Shown piece by piece: positions 34,910 to 44,343 of a DNA stretch of 64,000 bases. Position numbers and translations under genes: made by a program. Position 1 is the first letter of the stretch. Every line of letters begins with the position of its first letter. The stretch is from F-183 sp964627455 (GTDB taxonomy: Bacteria; Acidobacteriota; Terriglobia; Bryobacterales; Bryobacteraceae): the NCBI GenBank assembly GCA_964627455.1, contig CAZVKC010000011.1:1-64000 (forward strand), read 5' to 3'. The notes under the pieces were generated by a model that had not been told where the DNA came from, searched no databases, and saw only the letters and a list, made by a program, of their open reading frames with translations.

Positions 34910-34944
34910 GGCGGCGCGTAATCTGCGCCGCCGTTTTCTATTTT
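34910..34944 (+). terminator. Rho-independent terminator after yceI
   Basis: Perfect 8-bp arms GGCGGCGC (34910-34917) and GCGCCGCC (34925-34932) around a 7-base loop are followed by a T-rich tract (GTTTTCTATTTT). It lies 31 bp after the yceI stop and faces the convergent FkbM gene. Confidence 0.85.
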
Positions 34945-34951
34945 GCGGCCG

Positions 34952-35785
34952 TTATCGCCCCGGCTTGCAGAACAGGTGCCCCTGCGCGGCGACGGCGGCG
35001 GTCTGGCGATGAATCCTGGAGCCCGACTCGATGTGGATGATGTCCCCGTACCCGGCTTCTTCGAGGAAGGTGACGATTTCAGTGACCTTCTTCCGTTTCA
35101 GATTCATCGTTTCGCCATGCATTTCGAGAAACAGATGTGGTTTGTGCGCCGCCAGCGTCTCGCGTGCTCCGTTGAGGGCCGGCAATTCCGAACCTTCGAT
35201 GTCGATTTTGATGAAATCGGGCGGTGGGAGCGAGTGCTCCCGGATGTCGGAGTCGAGCGTCACGATCGAGATCTGCTCTTGCAGGATTTTCTGGCCTGAT
35301 CGACGAATCCCCTGGACCAGATTGTCTTCGGCGCTGGCGCCGCCGGGCATGTCCGGGTTCGTGACCATTGTGAGCGTTCCCGGCCGGGATCCCACGCCAA
35401 CCTTGCGGATCCTGACATTCGAAATGCCGTTGAGAGCGAGGTTCTCGCTGAGCCGGGCGTGGTTTCGGCTATTGGGTTCGTAGCAGACGACCTGCCTCGC
35501 CTGGCGAGCGAAAAACAGCGTCAACAACCCGTGGAACGCCCCGACGTCGTAGACGGTCATCCCGCGAAAATCCTGCCGTGCCCAAAATACTTCCTCCGCA
35601 GTCACCGCATCCGGGCCCGGAAGCCAGGCGAGGCCGCCCTTGCGTTTCATCCCCTTCAGCAGTCCGCGGCGGACCGTATACGTGACGTCATCGAACAGGC
35701 TGCGGCTTATCCATGCAATTGCCCGGTGCTTTGCCGTGTAATGTTGAAACGGCTGGTCGTCGGGATTCGCACTCGATTGGCTCAT
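34952..35785 (-). CDS. FkbM-family methyltransferase
   Basis: A 277-residue SAM-dependent methyltransferase. The FkbM domain occupies about residues 75-245, with SAM-binding MTVYDVGAFHGLLTL, VVCYEPNSRNHARL and the diagnostic DFIKIDIEGSELPAL. FkbM enzymes methylate hydroxyl groups of glycans or secondary metabolites. It starts 20 bp after the stop of the glucosidase gene on the same strand, hinting at sugar-related work. Confidence 0.87.
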   Translation of the reverse strand: MSQSSANPDDQPFQHYTAKHRAIAWISRSLFDDVTYTVRRGLLKGMKRKGGLAWLPGPDAVTAEEVFWARQDFRGMTVYDVGAFHGLLTLFFARQARQVVCYEPNSRNHARLSENLALNGISNVRIRKVGVGSRPGTLTMVTNPDMPGGASAEDNLVQGIRRSGQKILQEQISIVTLDSDIREHSLPPPDFIKIDIEGSELPALNGARETLAAHKPHLFLEMHGETMNLKRKKVTEIVTFLEEAGYGDIIHIESGSRIHRQTAAVAAQGHLFCKPGR

Positions 35786-35805
35786 TTCCTGTCCAATCGT
35801 AGCAA

Positions 35806-38466
35806 CTACTCCCCGCTCTGCTGCAAGAGTTTGGCGACCAGGCCGGTCCAGCCAGTCTGATGCGAGGCCCCGAGTCCTGCGCCACTTTCGGCGTGGAAAT
35901 ACTCGTAGAAGAGAATGTAGTCGCGGAAGTGCGGGTCGTCCTGGAGTTTCCGGTTCGAACCGTGGAAGGGCCGCCGGTCCCCGTCGTTCTTGTTCTTGAG
36001 GAACAGCCGTGACAGGCGTCGTGAGAGTTCGCCCGCAACCTCCCAGAGGTTCCGGTATTGGCGCGAGCCCCGCGGGAACTCGACCTTGAGGTCATCGCCG
36101 TAATAGTGATGGAACTTCTGCAGCGATTCGATGAGCAGGAAGTTCACGGGGAACCACACGGGTCCGCGCCAGTTGGAGTTACCTCCGAACATGCCAGTGG
36201 AGGATTCCGCCGGGTCGTAATCAACGCGGTAGGTGTCGCCATTGACCTTCAGCACATAGGGATTCTCACGGTGATGCCTCGAGAGCGAGCGCACGCCGTG
36301 CTCCGACAGGAACTCTGCTTCATCGAGCATGCGGCGGAGGATCGGCACGAGGCGCGTTTTGCCGACGATCGACAGCAGCAGGCGTTCCTCTTCGCCATGC
36401 GTGCGGAGTCCGGATGAGACGTTGCCGCAGAGGTCCTTGCGGTTCTCGAGGAACCATTCCATGCGCGTCTTAAAGCCAGGCAGGCGGTCGATCACTTCGG
36501 GTTCGAGCGTATCGACGGCGAAGATCGGGATGAGACCGACCATCGAGCGGATGCCGATCGGTAACGAGCGCCCGTCGGGCAGGCGCAGCATGTCGTAGTA
36601 GAAGCCGTCCTCTTCGTCCCACAGGCCGTCGCCGCCGATGCGGTTCATGGCCGTGCCGATGTGGAGGAAATGTTCGAAAAACTTGCTCGCGATGTCCTCG
36701 TAGTTGGAATCGTACTGGGCGAGTTCCATGGCCATCTTCAGCATGTTGAGGCAGTACATCGCCATCCAACTGGTGCCGTCGCTTTGTTCGATCGTGCCGC
36801 CGGTGGGCAGTGGTTTGGAGCGATCGAAGACGCCGATGTTGTCGAGTCCGAGGAAGCCGCCTTCGAAGATGTTGTTGCCCTCGGAGTCCTTGCGGTTGAC
36901 CCACCAGGTGAAATTCATCAGCAGCTTGTGGAAGACGCGCTCGAGAAAGCCGAGGTCCGGCGCGCCCTGCAGTTTCGCGTCGATTTTGTAGACACGCCAG
37001 CAGGCCCACGCATGCACAGGCGGATTGACGTCCTCGAAGGCCCATTCATAGGCCGGCAACTGCCCGTTCGGATGCATGTACCACTCGCGCAGGAACAACT
37101 GTAGCTGGCTCTTGGCGAATTCCGGATCGATGAGCGCGAACGGGATCATGTGGAACGCGAGGTCCCAGGCGGCGTACCAGGGATACTCCCACTTGTCCGG
37201 CATCGAGATGATGTCGTCGTTGTAGAGGTGGGTCCACTGGCGGTTGCGGCCGCGCTTGCGTTCCTGCGGCGGCGCAGGCTGCCCGGGATCCCCCTGCAGC
37301 CAGTCTTCCACGACGTAGTGATAGAACTGCTTGGACCACAGCATGCCGGCGAATGCCTGGCGTTGCACGCTGCGGCCGTCCGGCGACAGAGTGTGCGGCG
37401 CGAACGAGTAGAAGTGATCGGCCTCGGCGATGCGCTGCAGGAACAGGCTCTGGTATTCGATCGGATCGAGCGTGTCGTGCAGGCGCACGCGGATCTGATA
37501 TGTGCCGCCGTTGCCGGGGATGTCGCAGGTGTAGAGTCCGCAGGCCTTGGTGCCGGAACGATTGGGATTCACTGCCTCGTGGCGGCCGTGTACGAGGTAT
37601 TCGTGGAAGGCGTCTTTATAATGGCCGTTGCCGGATTTGTAGTTCCAGAAGCGCTCGGTGTTGGTGTCGTTTTCGGTGAACAGCAGTTCCGGGTTGCCGT
37701 GCAAGGTGACGGACATCGGCCCGAGTCCTGGTTCGTGAATGGAGATCAGGTTCGGACCTTCCTGGCGCAGGTGCGGCTTTTGTTCATGCGCCGTGACGCC
37801 TTTCCAGGACCAGGTGTTGCGGAACCAGATGGTGGGCATCGCGTAGAGGCGCGCCGCTTCGGGACCGCGGTTGACGATGGTCACGCGAGCGGTGATGTCG
37901 TTGACGTCGGCTTTTGCGTATTCGACGAAGATGTCGAAGTAGCGGTCATCGTCGAAGATTCCGGTGTCGATGAGTTCGAACTCGGGATCCCGCTGGCCGC
38001 GCTTGCGGGTTTCCTGCAGGATCTGTTCGTAGGGAAAGGCGCGCTGCGGATACTTGTACAACGCCTTCATGTACGAATGGGTGGGCGTCGAGTCGAGGTA
38101 GTAGTACAGTTCCTTGACGTCTTCGCCGTGGTTGCCTTCAGGACCCGCCAGCCCGAAGAGGCGCTCTTTCAAGATCGGATCCTGGCCGTTCCAGAAGGCG
38201 AAGGCGAGGCACAGCCTTTGATGGTTGTCGCAAATGCCGAGCAATCCGTCTTCGCTCCAGCGGAAGGCGCGGGAACGGGCGTGGTCGTGGGGGAAATAAT
38301 CCCAGGCCGTGCCATTGGGCGAATAATCTTCGCGCACGGTACCCCAGGCGCGTTCGGAAAGATAAGGTCCCCAGCGGCGCCAGTGTTTCTTTTTGGCCGC
38401 GGCTTCTTCAAGACGGGTTCGTTCGGCCGTCGCGTCATCGGGCAAATGCAAATTGAAAGGCGTCAC
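35806..38466 (-). CDS. GH63-type glucosidase (MGH1-like)
   Basis: An 886-residue cytoplasmic glycoside hydrolase. An N-terminal beta domain precedes an (alpha/alpha)6 barrel in the C-terminal 450 residues (YPWYAAWDLAFHMIPFAL, GQLPAYEWAFEDVNPPVHAW, LGLDNIGVFDRS, STGMFGGNSNWRGPVWFPVN). These are typical of the bacterial GH63/mannosylglycerate-hydrolase-like enzymes that act on alpha-glucosides. No signal peptide is present. The exact substrate (glucosylglycerate, mannosylglycerate or another alpha-glucoside) is not resolved from sequence. Confidence 0.87.
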   Translation of the reverse strand: MTPFNLHLPDDATAERTRLEEAAAKKKHWRRWGPYLSERAWGTVREDYSPNGTAWDYFPHDHARSRAFRWSEDGLLGICDNHQRLCLAFAFWNGQDPILKERLFGLAGPEGNHGEDVKELYYYLDSTPTHSYMKALYKYPQRAFPYEQILQETRKRGQRDPEFELIDTGIFDDDRYFDIFVEYAKADVNDITARVTIVNRGPEAARLYAMPTIWFRNTWSWKGVTAHEQKPHLRQEGPNLISIHEPGLGPMSVTLHGNPELLFTENDTNTERFWNYKSGNGHYKDAFHEYLVHGRHEAVNPNRSGTKACGLYTCDIPGNGGTYQIRVRLHDTLDPIEYQSLFLQRIAEADHFYSFAPHTLSPDGRSVQRQAFAGMLWSKQFYHYVVEDWLQGDPGQPAPPQERKRGRNRQWTHLYNDDIISMPDKWEYPWYAAWDLAFHMIPFALIDPEFAKSQLQLFLREWYMHPNGQLPAYEWAFEDVNPPVHAWACWRVYKIDAKLQGAPDLGFLERVFHKLLMNFTWWVNRKDSEGNNIFEGGFLGLDNIGVFDRSKPLPTGGTIEQSDGTSWMAMYCLNMLKMAMELAQYDSNYEDIASKFFEHFLHIGTAMNRIGGDGLWDEEDGFYYDMLRLPDGRSLPIGIRSMVGLIPIFAVDTLEPEVIDRLPGFKTRMEWFLENRKDLCGNVSSGLRTHGEEERLLLSIVGKTRLVPILRRMLDEAEFLSEHGVRSLSRHHRENPYVLKVNGDTYRVDYDPAESSTGMFGGNSNWRGPVWFPVNFLLIESLQKFHHYYGDDLKVEFPRGSRQYRNLWEVAGELSRRLSRLFLKNKNDGDRRPFHGSNRKLQDDPHFRDYILFYEYFHAESGAGLGASHQTGWTGLVAKLLQQSGE

Positions 38467-38516
38467 GTTTCCTCTACAGTAGCGGAACGTGACGCCGGAT
38501 CCGGGAGTCTGGGGGC

Positions 38517-39833
38517 TCAGCCTGCGAAGGGATTCCTGCGCTTGCCGATGACCTTGGTTTTCTGCGCCACGAACTCACGTGCGAGACGCATGATGAAGTT
38601 GAGGTTCGAGATGCAGCCGATGAGGTCCTGGATTTCGGCGCGGGTGAGATGCGTTCCGGCCTTCAACCGGTTCAACCGCTCCTTCTGATCCTCGTTGCGA
38701 TTGAGGATCGCTTCCAATTGCTGGATCTCGAGGTTGCGCGCATTGACGTCGGTATAGACGAAATCCTTCTCGCCCTCGCGGTCCAGATGGAGTTTGAAGC
38801 GGAGCTTCGCCATCACGTTCATCACGACGCGGAAGTTGTTGGCGACCGTGTTGCTCATGTGTCCCGCCTGCACGAGCGCGGTGAGTTGATCGGCGGTGCT
38901 GACGCGGTCGATGCCGTAATACCAGGCGAGCCCTTTGGCGAGGAACTGCGGCGGCCGGTAGAACTGCTCCTTCACGTGGAAGGTCGTGTCGGACTTGTTG
39001 GGCGGCTGGAACTTCGGGTTGTTGACGACGTCCTGGATGACTTCGAGGCCGACACGCTTGCCTCGCGCCAGAACGGGACGGGAACTGCGCTTCCAGCAGT
39101 TGGCGCCGAGGACCGTATCCATCTCGGTCTTGAAGTCCTGGAAGAGTTGGTGGTCTCCGAAGCCGAACTTGTACTCCTGCAGCCCGGCGGTGATGTGTCC
39201 TTCAATCTGAGCGGGCGGGAGTTCCATCAGATGCGCCATGTTGACCGGCGTCTTGATCAGCTTCGGCGCCTTGGGATTGGTGGAGTCGCCGAAGGGGGAC
39301 ATGATGTTGCAGAAGCGCAGTCCCCAGTTGCCTTCCGCGCCGCTGAAGATTTCCTTGATCACTTCGCAAACGGCGATAAAGCGGTTGACCACGGCCGGGC
39401 TGTCGTCCTCGACGATGATGAAGGAGTCGAGATCCGAATAGGGCGAAGCTTCGTTGCGGGCGAGTGATCCGGCGAAACAGAAGGCGTAGTTCACGCCAGG
39501 GGCGCCGGCTTGCAGAATCGCGTCGTTCCAGAGGTTTTCGACGATGGTTTCAACGCGGTCGGTCCAGGCTTGCTGCAGTTGCTGGCCGGTATTCCCAAGG
39601 GCTCGCAGGTTGGCGACACTGCCGCGGCGGGCCGAGAGTTGGCCGCGATGCGCGCAGATCCGGCACTTGGGTCTTCCGTCGGCCGCGTCGGGACCTTCAC
39701 AGTTGGCGTCGAACTTCTCACCTGGGGCTTCGCACAGTCCACGAGCGCAACGCGGGCAGCGTAGATGAGCCGGCGCTCCTCCGGGGCCGGGGCAATCGGC
39801 TTTTCGGGCGAAAGGGGGTGCTTTACAGGGCAT
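38517..39833 (-). CDS. Zinc-ribbon protein with DUF294-like nucleotidyltransferase domain
   Basis: A 438-residue protein. The first 65 residues are Cys-rich (C14, C26-x2-C29, C34, C45, C57-x2-C60 and H62), probably one or two zinc ribbons. A nucleotidyltransferase core follows, with the GS-x-xR ... SDLDSF catalytic pattern (about 117-133; FCFAGSLARNEASPYSDLD) and a second acidic segment. The C-terminal 200 residues are helical, as in the GlnD/DUF294 group. Substrate, whether protein or nucleic acid, is unknown. It lies 50 bp upstream of the glucosidase gene on the same strand. Confidence 0.7.
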   Translation of the reverse strand: MPCKAPPFARKADCPGPGGAPAHLRCPRCARGLCEAPGEKFDANCEGPDAADGRPKCRICAHRGQLSARRGSVANLRALGNTGQQLQQAWTDRVETIVENLWNDAILQAGAPGVNYAFCFAGSLARNEASPYSDLDSFIIVEDDSPAVVNRFIAVCEVIKEIFSGAEGNWGLRFCNIMSPFGDSTNPKAPKLIKTPVNMAHLMELPPAQIEGHITAGLQEYKFGFGDHQLFQDFKTEMDTVLGANCWKRSSRPVLARGKRVGLEVIQDVVNNPKFQPPNKSDTTFHVKEQFYRPPQFLAKGLAWYYGIDRVSTADQLTALVQAGHMSNTVANNFRVVMNVMAKLRFKLHLDREGEKDFVYTDVNARNLEIQQLEAILNRNEDQKERLNRLKAGTHLTRAEIQDLIGCISNLNFIMRLAREFVAQKTKVIGKRRNPFAG

Positions 39834-39927
39834 GTTGGTTCCGAGGTGTGCTCCTGATTCGGAACGCGACCTTTGCCCGAAAAACCGATCAACTGAAGGC
39901 GCGCGATGCGAGCCGCCGGCCGGAGTG

Positions 39928-40800
39928 TTAGCTGGTTGCCGGTTTGAGGAGCTTCTTCGAGAGCGTGTCGAGACGCTTCTTGAGATCCTTGGCCTCGCCG
40001 CCGGCTGGGATCTTTTCGAGCGCTTCTTTCGCCTCGTCGAGCATCAGCTTGGCTCGCGCCGCATGGTCGAGCCTCTTCGGCTCATAGCAATCGGCAGCGG
40101 TGAGAAAGTCCTGCGCGATCGCGGTGCGCCAGGCGTCTGTCTTGATCTTGAGGTCCCCGCCGGCGAGGGCCGCCTTGGCTTTCTCGATATCCTTGCCGTT
40201 GCCCGAAACGCGCGTCATCGCCAGGAAGGCGGCTTTTCTTCGATACTGCTGGCGTATCGCGGCCAATTCGGCGGCCGGAGGCAGGATGCCTTTGGCGATC
40301 TTGCCAGGTTCGGCGTCGGTGTCCTTGGCGTCCAACGCCGGGATGGTGAAGGCGACGGGCACATCGGGTGAGGGGAGGCCGCGATTCATGGCGGCGTGTG
40401 CGACTTCGGCGTATTGCATCAGGTTCTGGTTGGCGTCCGCGCTGGCGGCCGTCATGGCTTTGCGGAAGTCGGCCTGGTTGGAACGTGCAGTTTTGAGGCC
40501 GTCTTTGAGGGTCTGGACCCATTCCATGTCGCCGGCCGCGAGGCCTGCATAGAGAGTCATCACCCACACTTCGGCGCGCTCCCGATATTCGTTGGCGGGG
40601 CCGGTGGTCAGGCGCCGCAGGTTTTCGGCTGCGAGGGCGAAGTCGCCTTTCGAATGGGCGTCTTTCGCAGCAGCCCAGAAGAAGGCGGGGGATCCCGGCT
40701 CGATGCCAGTCTTGGTAGTGCTCGTGGAAGAACACGAAGAGGAAGTCAGGACAAGTGCCAGTCCGGAAAGAAGGGTTAAAAAGAACGGACGTTTGCGCAT
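39928..40800 (-). CDS. Hypothetical lipoprotein with helical repeats
   Basis: A protein of about 290 residues beginning with a lipoprotein signal (RPFFLTLLSGLALVLTSSSC). The mature part is almost wholly helical and Ala/Lys-rich, with TPR-like pairs (AKDAHSKGDFALAAENLRRL). No family was recognised. ATG 40800 starts the signal; the frame is open to 40893, but that extension is not signal-like. It is divergent from the GH127 gene. Confidence 0.65.
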   Translation of the reverse strand: MRKRPFFLTLLSGLALVLTSSSCSSTSTTKTGIEPGSPAFFWAAAKDAHSKGDFALAAENLRRLTTGPANEYRERAEVWVMTLYAGLAAGDMEWVQTLKDGLKTARSNQADFRKAMTAASADANQNLMQYAEVAHAAMNRGLPSPDVPVAFTIPALDAKDTDAEPGKIAKGILPPAAELAAIRQQYRRKAAFLAMTRVSGNGKDIEKAKAALAGGDLKIKTDAWRTAIAQDFLTAADCYEPKRLDHAARAKLMLDEAKEALEKIPAGGEAKDLKKRLDTLSKKLLKPATS

Positions 40801-40925
40801 GGAAACGCCTCCGCCAAAACTATGATCCTGTTTTTCGACGGTGTCAAGCGGGGTGGACCTCCCGCGCCGCCTGTTCCATGCGAGTGGCCGCATTATGCTG
40901 GATGCGAGGAGGGTATCGCTTGCTC
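40801..40925. promoter_or_regulatory. Divergent intergenic region, lipoprotein versus GH127
   Basis: About 125 bp separate the two genes. A strong GAGGAGGG ribosome site (40906-40913) serves the GH127 gene: it lies 6 bp before TTG 40920 and 12 bp before ATG 40926. No promoter boxes could be named with confidence. Confidence 0.4.
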
Positions 40926-43334
40926 ATGCGCGCCCAATCGAGATTCACTCGCCGGGAATTGATGGTTGGCTTCACGGTCGCGGGTTCTGTTGCCGCCGTG
41001 GCCCAGGATCACGGGGGGCTGAAGGGATACGCCGGAGTCGATCGCGTCACGGTGCGGACCGGCAAGACTTACTTGCGCGGATGGGCTGGTTATGGCGATC
41101 CTCCCAAGACGAATATTCCCGGCAGCACGAACGCGAAGACAGCCGCGGGTGTGCCTTTAAGCCAGTCGATTCAAGTGCAGTGGACTAAGGCCGCGGGTCC
41201 CGGCAAGGTCGAGTTTGCGGATGCGAAAGCGCTCATCACGACGGCGAAGTTTTCGGCGCCGGGCGAGTATGTGCTGCAACTGGCGGCGACTGACGGAAAG
41301 GCGAATGCTTCATCGACTCTGCATGTGCTGGTCGAAGAGCCCCCACCGCCAAGGCAGCTCGACGCAGTCTACGCGAAGAACTTCAAGATCGACAGCCCGC
41401 TCTGGACGGCGCGCGCGAAAGCGCTGATCGTCAACTGGATCCCGCACTGCATCGATCAGATCAATCGCACGGACATCGAGGTGGGATCCGGCGGCATCGA
41501 TAACTTCGTCGAGGCAGGTAAGAAGCTGCGCGGAGAACCGCACGGCCTGCACAAGGGCTACGTGTTTTCGAACGCCTGGGTGTACCAGACGGTCGAGGCG
41601 ATGAGCATCGCGCTGATGGTGGATCCGCAGGACGATGCGGAGGTCCTCGCGGCGCACCGCAAGATGCGCGCGACGCTCGAGGATTGGATCCCCAAGATCC
41701 TGTCGGCGCAGGAACCTGACGGTTATCTGCAGACGGCTTTCACGCTGTCGCGCAAGGACTACTGGGGCAAGTTCGTCGACACCACGAACTATAAACACTG
41801 GGATCCGGCGCATCGCGGCGATCACGAAGGCTACGTTGCGGGCTACTTCCTGGAAGCGGCGATCAATCATTACCAGATGACGGATCACAAAGACTCGCGC
41901 CTGTATAACGCGGCGAAGAAGCTTGCCGACTGCTGGTGCGACAACCTGGGTCCGCCGCCGAAGAAGCCCTGGTACGACGGCCATCAGCAGATGGAACAGG
42001 GACTCGTGCGTTTCGGGCGTTTTGTCAACGATGTCGAAGGCGCGGGCAAGGGGCAGCGGTACATCGAACTCGCGAAGTATCTGCTCGACGCACGGTACAC
42101 GACCGCGACAAATCCGCGGCAGCAGCAGGAATACGATCAGAGCCACCTCCCGGTCACGCAGCAGTACGAGGCCGTGGGACACGCCGTGCGCGCCGCGTAT
42201 ACGTATTCCGGCATGGCGGATGTCGCCGTCGAAACCCACGACGCCGATTATCAAAGCGCGGTGAAGTCGCTGTGGAACAACATCGTCAACAGGAAATACT
42301 ATGTGACCGGCGGCATCGGCAGCGGCGAGACGTCGGAAGGGTTTGGTCCGAACTACTCGCTGGGCAACGGCGCGTACAACGAATCGTGCGCGACGTGCGG
42401 GTTGATCTTCTTCCAGTGGAAGCTGAACCTCGCCTATCGCGACGCACGCTACGTCGATCTGTATGAAGAGTCGATGTACAACGCGCTGCTCGGCGCGACG
42501 AACCTCGAAGGCACGGAGTTTTACTACGACAACCCGTTGGACGAACGGGTCGCGCGTTATCGCTGGCATGTGTGTCCGTGCTGTGTCGGCAATATCCCGC
42601 GGACCCTGCTGATGCTGCCGACGTGGATGTATGCGAAGGGTCCCGAAGGCATTTGGGTGAACATGTTCGCCGGAAGTTCGATCACCTTGGAGAACGCCGG
42701 TGGCACTGACGTCGAACTCGTGCAGAAGACGGACTATCCGTGGAACGGCAAGGTGTCGATTGCGGTGAATCCGAAGACGGCCGGCAAGCGGTTCACCGTG
42801 CGTGTGCGTGTGCCTTCGGGCGGCGTGAGCGCTCTGTATCAGGCGCGCGGCAGCGGCGGCGCCACTGGGCTGCAGGGACCGGTTCGCGTCAATGGCGCGA
42901 GCATCGGCAAGACGCCGGTGGAACGCGGATACATCGCGGTGACGCGCGAATGGAAAGCCGGTGATCGCATCGATCTCGAATTGACGATGCAGCCGCGCCG
43001 TGTGTACGCGAGTCCGAAGATCGATGCGTTGCGCGGCAAGGTGGCGCTGCGGTACGGCCCGCTGCTCTACAACATCGAAGAGGAAGACAACCCGGGCTTC
43101 CAGGGCAAGACGCTGGATCCGAAGGCTCCGCTCACGACGGAGTGGCGCAGGGATCTGCTGGGCGGCGTGGTGGTGATCCGCGGCAAGTTCAGCGATGGAT
43201 CGCCGATGGTGGCGATTCCGAATTTCTCGCGCATGAACCGGCGCAAGGGGACCGAGTATCCGCCGAAGGAGGCGGATCAGAAGTTGCTGGCTGCGAAACC
43301 TCCGGCATCGCTGGTGTGGATGCGCGAAGGCTGA
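40926..43334 (+). CDS. Tat-exported GH127 beta-L-arabinofuranosidase-like protein
   Basis: A protein of about 802 residues with a twin-arginine signal (FTRRELMVGF). The GH127 catalytic barrel covers roughly 120-560, and the zinc-thiolate active site is recognisable: Glu and Cys in YNESCATCG (about residues 486-492) and the CC pair in CPCCVGN (about 550). GH127 enzymes cleave beta-L-arabinofuranosides using a cysteine nucleophile. The C-terminus is a beta sandwich. A TTG at 40920 has better ribosome-site spacing and is an alternative start. Confidence 0.87.
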   Translation: MRAQSRFTRRELMVGFTVAGSVAAVAQDHGGLKGYAGVDRVTVRTGKTYLRGWAGYGDPPKTNIPGSTNAKTAAGVPLSQSIQVQWTKAAGPGKVEFADAKALITTAKFSAPGEYVLQLAATDGKANASSTLHVLVEEPPPPRQLDAVYAKNFKIDSPLWTARAKALIVNWIPHCIDQINRTDIEVGSGGIDNFVEAGKKLRGEPHGLHKGYVFSNAWVYQTVEAMSIALMVDPQDDAEVLAAHRKMRATLEDWIPKILSAQEPDGYLQTAFTLSRKDYWGKFVDTTNYKHWDPAHRGDHEGYVAGYFLEAAINHYQMTDHKDSRLYNAAKKLADCWCDNLGPPPKKPWYDGHQQMEQGLVRFGRFVNDVEGAGKGQRYIELAKYLLDARYTTATNPRQQQEYDQSHLPVTQQYEAVGHAVRAAYTYSGMADVAVETHDADYQSAVKSLWNNIVNRKYYVTGGIGSGETSEGFGPNYSLGNGAYNESCATCGLIFFQWKLNLAYRDARYVDLYEESMYNALLGATNLEGTEFYYDNPLDERVARYRWHVCPCCVGNIPRTLLMLPTWMYAKGPEGIWVNMFAGSSITLENAGGTDVELVQKTDYPWNGKVSIAVNPKTAGKRFTVRVRVPSGGVSALYQARGSGGATGLQGPVRVNGASIGKTPVERGYIAVTREWKAGDRIDLELTMQPRRVYASPKIDALRGKVALRYGPLLYNIEEEDNPGFQGKTLDPKAPLTTEWRRDLLGGVVVIRGKFSDGSPMVAIPNFSRMNRRKGTEYPPKEADQKLLAAKPPASLVWMREG

Positions 43335-43403
43335 GTGACGCCCCTTTTGCTGCGGCGGATTCTGTGATAGACATGGGTCGGTTTCAGGAGGTCTTCGCCC
43401 CAC

Positions 43404-44339
43404 ATGGAGACAACCGTTCCGACCCGCGCTGCTGCAAGCCGCAGGTCCTTTCTGCAGAGCGCCGCTGCCGCGGTTGCTGCATCTTCGTGGACATTGAACG
43501 CCGCTCCGCCGGCAGCGACCCGGCCGCCGCGCATGAAGTTCGGCGGCGTCGAGATCAGCCGCCTGGTGCTGGGCGTGAATCCTTTCTATGGATTCGTGCA
43601 CTTCAATAACATTTACGCTCAGATGATGCGGGACTGGTACACGCCCGAGAAGGTCGTGGAGGTCATGCTGCGCGCGCAGGAGTTCGGCATCAATGCGTTC
43701 AACTACGTTGGACTCGGGCGCGGGCCCGACGACTGGAAGCGCTTCGTCGCCGCCGGCGGGCGGATGCATCTGATTCCCCAGGTGACTGCCGGCGATGACG
43801 CCGCGAAGATGGTTCGCGAATTGAAGCCCGTCGGGCTGCAGAGGCAGGGCGAAGTAGTCGACCAGGCCTGGCAGGCGGGCGATATGAACCCGGTGCGTGA
43901 GTGGTGCAAACAGGTGCGCCAACTCGGCGTGCTGGTTGGTGTCGGCACGCACAAGCCGGAAGTCATCGAGTACATCGAGGACAAAGGCTGGGATGTCGAT
44001 TTCTATGCGGGTTGCGTCTACAACCGCACGCGCACGCCGGAGGAATGGCGCAAGGTCCTTGGCGGCGAGATGATGGAGATGCACCGGGAGGCCTACCTGC
44101 AAAGCGATCCCCCGCGGATGTACGCGGTGATGCGGCAGACCAAGCGTCCGTGTTTCGCATTCAAGATCCTTGCCGCGGGCCGCATCCAATCGGATCGCGA
44201 TGTGGAACAGGCGTTTCGAACAGCCTTTGCGAGCATCAAGCCAATCGACGGCGTTTACGTCGGGATGTGCCCGCGGTTGAAGGACGAGATCAAAGTGAAT
44301 ACGGAACTCGTCGCACGTATTCTCTCGCCTCAGGCGTGA
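43404..44339 (+). CDS. Tat-exported TIM-barrel protein (aldo/keto reductase-like annotation class)
   Basis: A 311-residue protein with a Tat signal (ASRRSFLQSAAAAVAASS). The mature domain looks like a TIM barrel (MKFGGVEISRLVLGVNPFYGF ... NAFNYVGLG ... LIPQVTAGDD ... GTHKPEVIEYI ... DGVYVGMCPRL). Such proteins are often labelled aldo/keto reductases, but the usual Asp-Tyr-Lys-His tetrad motif (DTA...YG) is not visible, so activity is uncertain. An AGGAGG lies 12 bp before the ATG. It follows GH127 by 69 bp. Confidence 0.7.
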   Translation: METTVPTRAAASRRSFLQSAAAAVAASSWTLNAAPPAATRPPRMKFGGVEISRLVLGVNPFYGFVHFNNIYAQMMRDWYTPEKVVEVMLRAQEFGINAFNYVGLGRGPDDWKRFVAAGGRMHLIPQVTAGDDAAKMVRELKPVGLQRQGEVVDQAWQAGDMNPVREWCKQVRQLGVLVGVGTHKPEVIEYIEDKGWDVDFYAGCVYNRTRTPEEWRKVLGGEMMEMHREAYLQSDPPRMYAVMRQTKRPCFAFKILAAGRIQSDRDVEQAFRTAFASIKPIDGVYVGMCPRLKDEIKVNTELVARILSPQA

Positions 44340-44343
44340 GATC

